Shown one piece after another: positions 8,994-18,645 of a stretch of 64,000 bases of DNA. The DNA is from Sphingomonas flavalba. Lineage in GTDB: Bacteria; Pseudomonadota; Alphaproteobacteria; Sphingomonadales; Sphingomonadaceae. Both the position numbers and the translations under genes were made by a program. The stretch covers positions 99,430-163,429 of the forward strand of contig NZ_SPHY01000008.1 in NCBI RefSeq assembly GCF_004796535.1, given 5' to 3'. Below the pieces are notes generated by a model that had not been told where the DNA came from, did not search any database, and saw only the letters and a program-made list of their open reading frames with translations. Positions within the stretch are counted from its first letter, which is position 1, and every line of letters starts with the position of its first letter.

Positions 8994-9410
8994 TCAATGC
9001 GCCGGCGTCTCCATGATCTCGGTCAGCACCCCGCCCATGTCCTTCGGGTGGACGAAGAACACCGGCGTGCCGTGCGCGCCGATCCGCGGCGCCCCCAGCA
9101 CCCGCGCGCCCTTGTCCTCGAACCACGCTTTCGCCGCCTGAATGTCGGGCACCTCGAAGCAGACATGATGCTGCCCGCCGAGCGGGTTCTTCTCCAGGAA
9201 TTTCGCGATCGGCGAATCGGCGCCCAGCGGCTCGATCAGCTCGATCTGGCTGTTCGGCGTGTCGATGAAACACACCTTCACCCCCTGCGCCGGCAGGTCG
9301 AACGCCTCGCGCACCACCTCCGCCCCCATCACGGCGCGATAGCGCGCGACACTCTCCACGATCGACGGCGTCGCCACTCCGACATGGTTCAGACGGCCCA
9401 GTTTCACCAC
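8994..9410 (-). CDS. mce: Methylmalonyl-CoA epimerase
   Basis: Interconverts (S)- and (R)-methylmalonyl-CoA between PCC and the mutase. 138 residues, a vicinal-oxygen-chelate fold with two repeated halves. Metal-ligand type residues are visible in LNHVGVA (His9), in GGQHHVCFEVPDI and in LTEIME near the C-terminus. It lies between the carboxylase beta gene and the mutase gene, which together complete the propionyl-CoA to succinyl-CoA route. Confidence 0.94.
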   Translation of the reverse strand: MVKLGRLNHVGVATPSIVESVARYRAVMGAEVVREAFDLPAQGVKVCFIDTPNSQIELIEPLGADSPIAKFLEKNPLGGQHHVCFEVPDIQAAKAWFEDKGARVLGAPRIGAHGTPVFFVHPKDMGGVLTEIMETPAH

Positions 9411-9444
9411 AATCCTCCCGTCACCGCCACGACCCCGCCTTTCC

Positions 9445-9480
9445 CGTCATTGCGAGACGCCGCAGGCGACGAAGCAATCC
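9445..9480 (+). repeat. Copy 2 of the CGTCATTGCGAG palindrome
   Basis: CGTCATTGCGAG, then ACGCCGCAGGCGACG, then AAGCAATCC. It lies between the GIY-YIG gene stop and the mce start and forms the left boundary of a repeat-flanked segment. Confidence 0.8.
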
Positions 9481-9509
9481 ATCCTCAAGCATCCGACACC
9501 TCACCAGCC

Positions 9510-9815
9510 TTAACCGTGGACGATATCCTCATACAAATCTTTCCACCCCGGATTGAGCGCCGCGATCAACGCCAGCTTGCGCGCTCGCGACCCGCCCTTG
9601 ATCTGCTTCTCGCGCCGGATCGCCGATTCCATGTCCGGCGCCATGTCGTACCAGACCAGCATCTTGCATCCGTACCGCCGGGTGAACCCGCCAGTCACGC
9701 CTTCCCGGTGCTGCCAGGCACGCTGCGGCAGGTTCGACGTCACGCCGGTATACAGCACTCCGCCCGGCCGGTTCGCCATGATATACACCGCCGGCCACCG
9801 CTCCCGCCCGCCCAT
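9510..9815 (-). CDS. GIY-YIG nuclease superfamily protein (single domain)
   Basis: A 101-residue protein that is essentially one GIY-YIG domain: WPAVYIMANRPGG, then LYTGVTSNLPQRAWQHR (the YIG-like element and catalytic Arg region), then GGFTRRYGCKMLVWYD and REKQIKGGSRARKLALI. It belongs to the UPF0213/YhbQ-like group whose cellular role is poorly defined. Start ATG 9815 places the domain right at the N-terminus; an in-frame ATG at 9842 is an alternative. It interrupts the propionate operon between pccB and mce and is bracketed by copies of the CGTCATTGCGAG repeat on both sides, which is what an acquired segment would look like. Confidence 0.88.
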   Translation of the reverse strand: MGGRERWPAVYIMANRPGGVLYTGVTSNLPQRAWQHREGVTGGFTRRYGCKMLVWYDMAPDMESAIRREKQIKGGSRARKLALIAALNPGWKDLYEDIVHG

Positions 9816-9838
9816 CACGCCCCCTATTCCCCCGCGCC

Positions 9839-10003
9839 CCATCCTTGCGAGGCGTCGCGGGCGACGGAGCATCCGTGCCGGTCGCCCCCCCGCCAGATTG
9901 CTTCGCTACGCTCGCAATGACGGAAAAGGGCTGCCGCGGACGCTCAACCGTCACGCGCCTCCATCCCTCAACTCCCGTCATTGCGAGCGTAGCGAAGCAA
10001 TCC
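9839..10003. repeat. Three copies of the CGTCATTGCGAG palindrome, two of them inverted
   Basis: A degenerate forward copy lies at 9839-9874 (CCTTGCGAGG...GGAGCATCC), an inverted copy at 9895-9923 (GATTGCTTCGCTACGCTCGC, then AATGACGG) and a forward copy at 9976-10003 (CGTCATTGCGAGCGTAGCGA, then AGCAATCC). The last two are near-perfect reverse complements about 50 bp apart and could form a long hairpin in the 266-bp gap between pccB and the GIY-YIG gene. I see no gene in this gap. Confidence 0.85.
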
Positions 10004-10081
10004 AGAGCGCCGGCGGACATGGGCCGCCCCGCTTGCCCTCGACTCCTCGCAACATCTGCCCGGCACCCGCCGCCCCACCCC

Positions 10082-11614
10082 TCACAGCGGAATATTGTCG
10101 TGCTTCTTCCACGGATTCTCCAGCGCCTTGTTGCGCAGTTTCCGCAGGCCGAGCGCGATGCGGCGGCGGGTCGAATGCGGCATGATCACCTCGTCGATGA
10201 AGCCTTTCGACGCGGCGACGAACGGGTTGGCGAAGCGCGCCTCATACTCGTGGGTCCGCTCGGCGATCTTGTCGGCATCGCCGATGTCCTGGCGAAAGAT
10301 GATCTCGACCGCGCCCTTGGCGCCCATCACCGCGATCTCGGCGGTCGGCCAGGCATAGTTCAGGTCGCCGCGCAGGTGCTTCGACGCCATGACGTCGTAG
10401 GCGCCGCCATAGGCCTTGCGGGTGATGACGGTGATCTTCGGCACCGTCGCCTCGGCATAGGCGAACAGCAGCTTGGCGCCGTTCTTGATGATGCCGTTAT
10501 GCTCCTGGGCGACGCCGGGCAGGAATCCGGGCACGTCGACGAAGGTGACGATCGGGATGTTGAACGCGTCGCAGAAGCGGACGAAGCGCCCCGCCTTCTT
10601 CGACGCGGCGATGTCGAGGCAGCCGGCGAGCACCATCGGCTGATTGGCGACGATGCCGACGCTGCGCCCCTCGATCCGGCCGAATCCGGTCAGGATATTG
10701 GCGGCGTGGGCGGGCTGGACCTCGAAGAAATCGCCTTCGTCGACGACCTTGCGGATCAGCTCGCCCATGTCATAGGGCTGGTTGGCGCTGGCCGGGATCA
10801 GCGTGTCCAGGCTGTCTTCGATCCGGTCCCAGGCGTCCGCAGTCGGCCGCTCCGGCACCGCCTCGCGGTTGGACGCGGGCAGGAAGCCGACGAAGGCGCG
10901 GGTGGCGAGCAGCGCCTCGATGTCGTTCTCGAACGCGACGTCGGCGACCCCCGACCGGGTGGTGTGGGTGACGGCGCCGCCTAGCTCCTCTTGCGTCACG
11001 ACTTCGTTGGTAACCGTCTTGACCACGTCCGGCCCGGTGACGAACATGTAGGAACTGTCCTTCACCATGAAGATGAAGTCGGTCATCGCCGGCGAATAGA
11101 CCGCGCCGCCGGCGCACGGCCCCATGATCACGCTGATCTGCGGCACCACGCCGGATGCCAGCACGTTCCTCTGGAACACCTCGGCATAGCCGCCGAGCGA
11201 GGCCACGCCTTCCTGGATGCGGGCACCGCCCGAATCGTTCAGGCCGATGACCGGGGCGCCGACCTTCATCGCCATGTCCATGATCTTGCAGATCTTCTGC
11301 GCGTGCCGCTCGCTCAGCGAGCCGCCGAACACGGTGAAATCCTGCGAGAACACATAGACCAGCCGGCCGTCGATCGTGCCCGATCCGGTGACGACGCCGT
11401 CGCCGGGGACGACCTGCGCCGGCATGCCGAAATCGACGCAGTTATGCTCGACATACATGTCGAGCTCCTCGAAGCTGCCTTCGTCGAGCAGCACCTGCAC
11501 CCGTTCGCGCGCCGTCAGCTTGCCCTTGGCGTGCTGGGCGTCGATGCGTTTCTGCCCGCCGCCGAGCAGCGCCTGCGCACGGCGTTCGGCCAACTGGTCG
11601 ATAATCGTCTGCAT
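10082..11614 (-). CDS. pccB: Propionyl-CoA carboxylase, carboxyltransferase beta subunit
   Basis: Transfers the carboxyl group from PccA biotin to propionyl-CoA. 510 residues, typical. The double crotonase fold is visible through [80 protein letters not shown] and [19 protein letters not shown], and it ends with the conserved KKHDNIPL. Start ATG 11614 matches the family N-terminus ([12 protein letters not shown]); the in-frame extension runs into the operator. It is the first gene of the minus-strand propionate operon and is divergent from pccR across a cluster of TTGCAAA motifs. Confidence 0.96.
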   Translation of the reverse strand: MQTIIDQLAERRAQALLGGGQKRIDAQHAKGKLTARERVQVLLDEGSFEELDMYVEHNCVDFGMPAQVVPGDGVVTGSGTIDGRLVYVFSQDFTVFGGSLSERHAQKICKIMDMAMKVGAPVIGLNDSGGARIQEGVASLGGYAEVFQRNVLASGVVPQISVIMGPCAGGAVYSPAMTDFIFMVKDSSYMFVTGPDVVKTVTNEVVTQEELGGAVTHTTRSGVADVAFENDIEALLATRAFVGFLPASNREAVPERPTADAWDRIEDSLDTLIPASANQPYDMGELIRKVVDEGDFFEVQPAHAANILTGFGRIEGRSVGIVANQPMVLAGCLDIAASKKAGRFVRFCDAFNIPIVTFVDVPGFLPGVAQEHNGIIKNGAKLLFAYAEATVPKITVITRKAYGGAYDVMASKHLRGDLNYAWPTAEIAVMGAKGAVEIIFRQDIGDADKIAERTHEYEARFANPFVAASKGFIDEVIMPHSTRRRIALGLRKLRNKALENPWKKHDNIPL

Positions 11615-11662
11615 GGCTTCTCCACCCTTCGCCAGCGTGCCTCTTTCCAGCGAAAGCACGGC

Positions 11663-11707
11663 GTTGCAAATGTGAACTTGCAAAGTTGCGAAGGGTCGAT
11701 TTGCAAA
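11663..11707. promoter_or_regulatory. Cluster of TTGCAAA operators for PccR
   Basis: Four related octamers occur in 45 bp: GTTGCAAA (11663-11670), CTTGCAAA (11677-11684), GTTGCGAA (11685-11692) and the perfect palindrome TTTGCAAA (11700-11707). TTTGCAAA pairs are the published recognition motif of Rhodobacter PccR and of related actinobacterial RamB/PrpR regulators. The cluster lies between the divergent pccB and pccR starts, so it should control both genes. Confidence 0.8.
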
Positions 11708-11713
11708 CTATCC

Positions 11714-13129
11714 TTGCCGGGTTTCGACAGTGAGTTCACCCTGATAACCAAGCAGAGACTCTTCGCCGGCGAACGCCTCCGCGCCATCCGCCGCCGCGCC
11801 GGCCTCGGCCAGGCTGCGATGGCCGCCCGCCTCGGCATCTCGGTCAGCTATCTGAGCCAGATCGAGAATGACGATCGCCCGCTGACCTCCGCCGTCCTCG
11901 CCGCCCTCGCCCGCCATCATCCGTTCGACCTCGCCGCGATCGAGGCGGACCAGCCGACCCGCCGCTTCGCCGCCGCCCGCGCCGCGCTTGATGATCCGGT
12001 GTTCGCCGGCTCCGCCCTCGCTCCCGACGCGCTCGCCCGCATCGTCGAGCAGCAGCCCGCCTTCGCCGACCGCTTCATCGCCCTCCACGCCGCCTACCGC
12101 CGCGCCGAGGAACGGCTGCAGATGGTCGACGAGGGGCTGGAGAGCGGCGGCGGCCGCCTGCCGTGGGAAGAGGTGCGCGACTGGTTTCACGAAGCCGGCA
12201 ACTATGTCGACCTGCTCGACCGGGGCGCCGAGGCACTGGCCGCCCGCCTCGGCGACGGCGACCACGCGCTGCGCGACGCGCTCGCCGAACGCGGCATCGC
12301 GGTCGCCGCGACCGACGATCCGGCAACGCTGCGCCGGCTCGACCGCGCCGGCGGCCGTCTCGCCGTCTCCGCCGCGCTGCCGGCGGAGAGCCGCCGCTTC
12401 ATGCTCGCCCATCAACTGGCGGCGATCGCCTTTGCCGAGCCGATCGCGGCAATCGCCGAAAGCGCGGCGCTGCGCTCGGCAGAGGCCCGGCGGCTGCTCG
12501 CCGTCGGCCTCGCCAACTATGCCGCCGGCGCGCTGCTGATGCCCTATGAACGGTTCCGCGCCGCCGCCCGCGCCTTCCGCCACGACATCGACCGGCTGCG
12601 CCAGCGTTTCGCGGTCAGCTTCGAACAGGCATGCCACCGCCTGTCGACCCTCCAGCGCCCCGGCGCGCGCGGGGTGCCGATGTTCTTCTGCCGGGTCGAC
12701 ATGGCCGGCAACATCACCAAGCGGCACAGCGCCACCCGCCTGCAGTTCGCCCGTTTCGGCGGCGCCTGCCCGCTCTGGGCGGTGCACGAGGCGGTCGCCA
12801 TCCCAGACCGGATCATGACCCAGCTTGTCGAAACGCCGGACGGGGTGCGCTACGTCTCAATGGCCAAAGGGCTGGTCAAGGCATCGGGCAGCTTCGCCCG
12901 CGCCCCGCGCCGCTACGCCGTCGCGCTGGGCTGCGAGGCGGCGCATGCCCGCGATTTCGTCTATGCCGACGCGATCGATGTCGACGGGCCGGGCGCCGCG
13001 ACGCCGATCGGCATCTCCTGCCGCCTCTGCCCGCGCCCCGACTGCGACCAGCGCGCCTTCCCGCCCGCCGACCGCGCGATCGCGGTCGATCCGGACATCC
13101 GGCGGATCGTGCCCTACCGGCTCGGCTGA
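11714..13129 (+). CDS. pccR: Short-chain acyl-CoA responsive regulator, PccR/ScfR family
   Basis: DNA-binding regulator of propionyl-CoA assimilation. N-terminal HTH_3 domain ([14 protein letters not shown] ... [20 protein letters not shown], about residues 13-65), then a long ScfR/IrrE-like middle with a degenerate metallopeptidase segment ([14 protein letters not shown]), and a C-terminal DUF2083-like part with [14 protein letters not shown] and the cysteine cluster [19 protein letters not shown]. 471 residues from TTG 11714, the usual size. The start is uncertain: no ATG or GTG lies in frame between the operator and the HTH; TTG 11714 and CTG 11741 are the options. It is divergent from pccB with TTGCAAA sites between them, so autoregulation plus control of the pcc operon is expected. 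Confidence 0.9.
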   Translation: MPGFDSEFTLITKQRLFAGERLRAIRRRAGLGQAAMAARLGISVSYLSQIENDDRPLTSAVLAALARHHPFDLAAIEADQPTRRFAAARAALDDPVFAGSALAPDALARIVEQQPAFADRFIALHAAYRRAEERLQMVDEGLESGGGRLPWEEVRDWFHEAGNYVDLLDRGAEALAARLGDGDHALRDALAERGIAVAATDDPATLRRLDRAGGRLAVSAALPAESRRFMLAHQLAAIAFAEPIAAIAESAALRSAEARRLLAVGLANYAAGALLMPYERFRAAARAFRHDIDRLRQRFAVSFEQACHRLSTLQRPGARGVPMFFCRVDMAGNITKRHSATRLQFARFGGACPLWAVHEAVAIPDRIMTQLVETPDGVRYVSMAKGLVKASGSFARAPRRYAVALGCEAAHARDFVYADAIDVDGPGAATPIGISCRLCPRPDCDQRAFPPADRAIAVDPDIRRIVPYRLG

Positions 13130-13200
13130 AATCCCGGATCGGGCTTGCGTTTCCCTATCGCCGCCGCGCAATATCCGCGGCGATCCGATCGGGGGAAGGC

Positions 13201-15141
<1,941 letters not shown>

Positions 15142-15143
15142 CG

Positions 15144-16235
15144 ATGGCGGGCGGCGCGGGCGAAGTCCGGCGCCAGCGCATCGCCCGGCTCGCCCTTGCC
15201 GGGGCCCTCCTCCTGCTCGGCCTGTGGGTCGCCCGCGCTTTCCTGCCGGCGCTGCTCTGGGCGCTGGTCATCGCCATCGCGATCGACCCGCTCTATGCGC
15301 GAGCGGAGGCGCGCTGGCCGCGCTGGCGCCGCCATGCCCTGCCGGCGCTCGCCACCGTCGCGCTGGCGCTGGCCGTGCTGCTGCCGCTCGCCTTCGGCCT
15401 GCTCCGCGCCGCGCATGAGGCGCACGAGCTGGCGACATGGCTGGCCGCCGCCCGCGCCAATGGCATCGCGCCGCCCGACTGGCTGGCCCAGTTGCCGTTC
15501 GGCCGCCACGCCGCCGCCGACTGGTGGGCCGCGAACCTCGCCACGCCGGAGGCCGCGCAGCGCCAGTTCGGCCATCTGAGCGATAGCGTGATGATCGAGC
15601 GAAGCCGGCTGCTCGGCACCCGCATCCTCCACCACGCGACCATCTTCGCCTTCACGCTCGTCGCGCTATTCTTCATGCTGCGCGACAAGGCGGCGATCGC
15701 GGAACAGGCCAGGCTGGCCGGCGACCGCATCTTCGGCCCTTCGGGCGAGCGGGTCGGCCTGCAGATCATCCGCTCGGTCCGCGGCACGATCGACGGACTG
15801 GTGCTGGTCGGCATCGGCGAAGGCGTGGTGATGGCGGTCGGGTATGTCGTCGCCGGGGTGCCGCACCCGATCCTGCTCGGCGCGCTGACCGCGGTCGCCG
15901 CGATGATCCCGTTCGGCGCCGCGCTGCTGATCGGGGCGGCGGCGGTGCTGCTGCTGATGCAGGGGGCGATGGGCGCAGCGATCGCGATCATGCTGCTCGG
16001 CCTGGTCGTCGTCGCCATCGCCGACCACGCCGTCCGCCCACTCCTGATCGGCGGCGCGACGCGGCTGCCCTTTCTCTGGGTGCTGATCGGCATATTGGGC
16101 GGGGTCGAGGCGTTCGGCCTGATCGGCCTGTTCATCGGCCCGGCGGTGATGGCGGCGCTGATCATGCTGTGGCGCGAACTGGTCGGCGCCGCCCAGCCGC
16201 AACCGTCCCCCGCCGGAACAGGCGATCAGCCGTAA
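15144..16235 (+). CDS. AI-2E transporter (PerM/UPF0118) family membrane protein
   Basis: 363 residues with hydrophobic segments near the N-terminus (LALAGALLLLGLWVARAFLP, ALLWALVIAIAI), about 60-80, 160-180 and a C-terminal set including ILLGALTAVAAMIPFGAALL, IAIMLLGLVVVAIADHAVRPLLIGG and FLWVLIGILGGVEAFGLIGLF, the canonical UPF0118 ending. The family includes autoinducer-2 exporters and Na+/H+ antiporters; the substrate here is unknown. It starts 2 bp after the acs stop, so it is probably cotranscribed. Confidence 0.88.
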   Translation: MAGGAGEVRRQRIARLALAGALLLLGLWVARAFLPALLWALVIAIAIDPLYARAEARWPRWRRHALPALATVALALAVLLPLAFGLLRAAHEAHELATWLAAARANGIAPPDWLAQLPFGRHAAADWWAANLATPEAAQRQFGHLSDSVMIERSRLLGTRILHHATIFAFTLVALFFMLRDKAAIAEQARLAGDRIFGPSGERVGLQIIRSVRGTIDGLVLVGIGEGVVMAVGYVVAGVPHPILLGALTAVAAMIPFGAALLIGAAAVLLLMQGAMGAAIAIMLLGLVVVAIADHAVRPLLIGGATRLPFLWVLIGILGGVEAFGLIGLFIGPAVMAALIMLWRELVGAAQPQPSPAGTGDQP

Positions 16236-16257
16236 CCGGGCTGTAACCGACGCGTCA

Positions 16258-16277
16258 CGCCGCTTACTTTCGCGGCG
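16258..16277. other. Small hairpin upstream of the PEP-CTERM gene
   Basis: CGCCGC-TTACTTTC-GCGGCG, 22 bp after the stop of the membrane transporter gene and 38 bp before the next ATG. It could terminate the preceding transcript or sit in the leader; there is no U-tract. Confidence 0.35.
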
Positions 16278-16314
16278 GATAGCCGACCCTTCCAGTCAAC
16301 GAGGGGTTAAGCAT

Positions 16315-17115
16315 ATGATGAAGCCACTGCTCGCCGCGGGCGCCGCCCTGCTGGCACTCGCGCCCGCCCATGCCGGGACGCTGATCCTCGCCGGCGATGC
16401 GACGATCGCCTTCCGCATCAACACCGGTGTTACCACCGGTGCGGCCAGCCTGGCCGGCAACGTCACCTTCGCCAAGACCATCCTGGGCGCCGGCAAGACC
16501 GTAGCCGTGCTCGGCGACAGCGAGAACTACAATGGCCCGGGGCAGTTGACCGCCGCCTATAACAGCTTCGCCGGCGTCACCGCGACCAGCTTCTACGGTG
16601 CGGTCACCGACGCCCGGCTGGAGAATGTCGACCTGCTGTTCGCCTTCTTCCCATCCCGCGCGTTCAGCATGGCGGAGACCGAAGCGCTCACCGCCTTCCT
16701 CGATCGCGGCGGCACGCTGTTCCTTGCCGGCGAATCCGCGCACGATCCGTTCGGCAACCCGCTTGGCTTGGCCTCGAACACTCGCATCAACGATCTGCTC
16801 GCCGGGCTGGGATCGACGATGCGGCTCGACCAGGTCTCGCTTGACATCAGCGACCAGTTCGCCGTCGGCAACGAGGTCGTCGCCCATCCGCTGACTGCCG
16901 GCGTCGCCAGCTTCGGCTACGGCCTGACCACCACCGTCAACGGCGGTGCCGCCTTGTTCCTGACCAACGACCTCAAGCCGTTCGTCGCGGTCGAGACGAT
17001 CGGCACCGCCGCAGTGCCCGAACCGGCAACCTGGGCGATGCTGATCGCTGGGTTCGGCCTGGTCGGCGGCGCCGTCCGCGCGCGGCGGCGACGCCTGGAG
17101 TCCTTTGCCGCCTGA
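16315..17115 (+). CDS. PEP-CTERM anchored exported protein
   Basis: 266 residues. Signal peptide at residues 1-20 (MMKPLLAAGAALLALAPAHA), a central domain of about 210 residues with VAVLGDSENYNGPGQ and FLDRGGTLFLAGESAHDPFG, resembling a glutamine-amidotransferase-like or ThuA-like fold without obvious catalytic residues, and a C-terminal PEPATWAMLIAGFGLVGGAV followed by RARRRR, a textbook Sphingomonadales PEP-CTERM tail. It should be cut and anchored by an exosortase/archaeosortase system encoded elsewhere. GAGGGG precedes the tandem ATGs at 16315 and 16318. Function of the exported domain is unknown. Confidence 0.85.
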   Translation: MMKPLLAAGAALLALAPAHAGTLILAGDATIAFRINTGVTTGAASLAGNVTFAKTILGAGKTVAVLGDSENYNGPGQLTAAYNSFAGVTATSFYGAVTDARLENVDLLFAFFPSRAFSMAETEALTAFLDRGGTLFLAGESAHDPFGNPLGLASNTRINDLLAGLGSTMRLDQVSLDISDQFAVGNEVVAHPLTAGVASFGYGLTTTVNGGAALFLTNDLKPFVAVETIGTAAVPEPATWAMLIAGFGLVGGAVRARRRRLESFAA

Positions 17116-17210
17116 TCGGGCAAGGCAAAGCTGTCGCGCCGACAACATCAGGTTAAGGCGTGGGAAACCGTTTGCGGCCCATCATCGTTGCACCAACATC
17201 GGGAGGCAGG

Positions 17211-17765
17211 ATGATGGGCAGGCAAACGCAGCACGCAACCGGGGCGATGGCTCTCGCGGAGATGCGCGAATTCGCCGGGTTCAGCGCTGGCGCACAGCGC
17301 TATATCCGCCGCTCGCTCGACATCGGCCTGAAGCGGGCCGACGCGGCGAAGCTGTGGTCGCGCGACCCGATCGAATCAGCCAGCATTGGCGCGCAGGCTC
17401 GGCTCTATGTCCGGCTCGACGAACTGCGCGGGCTGGTCCCCGACGACAGCGGCATCGCGGCGATCGAGCCGTTCATCGCGCCGCTGATCTCGCTGTCCGC
17501 TTTCGACCTGGGGCAGGGGCGGCTCGACAGCTTCGCCGCCTACCGCTTCCTCTACGAACGGCTGGTCGGCGCCGGTGCGCGGCCGTGGCTGCCCGGCGCC
17601 TTCTGCGCGGCGGCGGCGTTGCCCCACCTCCACCCGGACCGGCGGCGCGCGCTGCTCCAGTCGATCAGCGAGGCGGCGGCGACCGCCCCTGGCTGGTCCA
17701 GCCGCTCGCCCGGCTTCTTTCCCGCCTGGGTCGACAAGGTCGAGGCGGACGCGCTGCCCAACTGA
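17211..17765 (+). CDS. Hypothetical protein, 184 residues
   Basis: I do not recognise a family. The protein is soluble with no signal peptide and a helical look (LAEMREFAGFSAGAQRYIRR, LDIGLKRADAAKLWSRDP), ending WSSRSPGFFPAWVDKVEADA. GGAGG at 17202-17206 supports ATG 17211 or 17214; a GTG at 17160 in the same frame is less likely. Codon use and GC at third positions match its neighbours. It stands alone between the PEP-CTERM gene and a convergent NUDIX gene. Confidence 0.75.
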   Translation: MMGRQTQHATGAMALAEMREFAGFSAGAQRYIRRSLDIGLKRADAAKLWSRDPIESASIGAQARLYVRLDELRGLVPDDSGIAAIEPFIAPLISLSAFDLGQGRLDSFAAYRFLYERLVGAGARPWLPGAFCAAAALPHLHPDRRRALLQSISEAAATAPGWSSRSPGFFPAWVDKVEADALPN

Positions 17766-17773
17766 GCGCACCG

Positions 17774-17835
17774 GGGCATTTTATTTTCCGCATTTTCCGA
17801 GCCGTCGGGTGATTCCGCCAGGCTTGAAAATGCCC
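17774..17835. repeat. AT-rich 60-bp palindromic element, copy A
   Basis: Outer arms GGGCATTTT (17774-17782) and AAAATGCCC (17827-17835) enclose TTTTCCGCATTTTCCGAG, CCGTCGGGTGATTCC and GCCAGGCTTG. The same sequence in reverse orientation, with about ten substitutions, is found at 38813-38873. It fills the gap between two convergent genes and would fold into a long hairpin with T-rich flanks, so a bidirectional terminator role is plausible. Confidence 0.75.
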
Positions 17836-17842
17836 TGGCCGC

Positions 17843-18601
17843 CTACATCCGCATCGCCGTCGCCACCGGCTCGCGCGCGACCGGGTAGCCGCGTCCTTCG
17901 GGGATGCGCAGATAGCGTTCGCCGTCGACCTCCTCGATCCACGGCGTGATCGTGCTGATCGGGTGGCGGCCGGCATCGGCGACGGCGTCGGCGAAGCTGG
18001 CGAACTGGGCCAGCCGCTCCAGGTTGCGGCGGGTGGGGAAGATCACCTTGTCCTCGCCCCGGTCGCAGGCGGCGAGCACGGCGGTGGCGCTGCCCCAGAA
18101 CAGCCGGACATTTTCCGTCGCGTCGACCCGCGCCGCCGGGCCGCCGGCCGGCGCCCGCGCCAGATAGAAGCGGGTGTCGAAGATCCGCGCATGCGGCAGC
18201 TTCGGGCACCAGCGCGCGAACGGCACCAGCGTGTCGGTCTTCAGCCGCAACCCGGCGGCGGCGAGCAATGGGCCGAACGGCTGCCCGGCATGCAGCCCGG
18301 CGCGCAACGCGGCGAGGGCGGCGGTGTCCGGCGCCGGGTCCAGCCCGATGGCGAGGCCGCTTTCCTCGATCGTCTCGCGGATTGCGGCGACGCGGGCGGC
18401 CGCGTCCTCCGCCGCCAGCCCCCCGCCGATGGCGGCGGCGAGCGCATGGTCGCCAGGATCGACCCGGCCGCCGGGAAAGACCAGCGCCCCGGCGGCGAAC
18501 GCCATCTCGCCGGACCGCTGGACGACCAGCAGCTCCGGCGGCGCGGCGATGCGGTCGCGCAGCAGGATCAGGGTCGCGGCGGGAATGGGGGAACTATCCA
18601 T
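17843..18601 (-). CDS. NUDIX hydrolase, NUDT19-like
   Basis: 252 residues. The Nudix core reads GGRVDPGDHALAAAIGGGLA then AAARVAAIRETIEESGLAIG; the catalytic REtiEEsG half is intact. The glutamate normally eight residues before it is Ala in this alignment, with Glu two residues upstream, a spacing seen in the NUDT7/NUDT19-like group rather than MutT. Substrate is probably a CoA-type or nucleoside-diphosphate compound, not determinable here. ATG 18601 opens at MDSSPIPAATLILLRD. The gene follows the PYROXD2-like oxidoreductase by 44 bp on the same strand and is probably cotranscribed. Confidence 0.88.
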   Translation of the reverse strand: MDSSPIPAATLILLRDRIAAPPELLVVQRSGEMAFAAGALVFPGGRVDPGDHALAAAIGGGLAAEDAAARVAAIRETIEESGLAIGLDPAPDTAALAALRAGLHAGQPFGPLLAAAGLRLKTDTLVPFARWCPKLPHARIFDTRFYLARAPAGGPAARVDATENVRLFWGSATAVLAACDRGEDKVIFPTRRNLERLAQFASFADAVADAGRHPISTITPWIEEVDGERYLRIPEGRGYPVAREPVATAMRM

Positions 18602-18645
18602 TGCGCCGATATGCGCCTTGCGCGGTGGCGATCCAAGGGCGGCGG

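Noticed and set aside
10991..11713. Upstream extension of the pccR frame
   Set aside because: It is antisense to pccB and has no regulator similarity.
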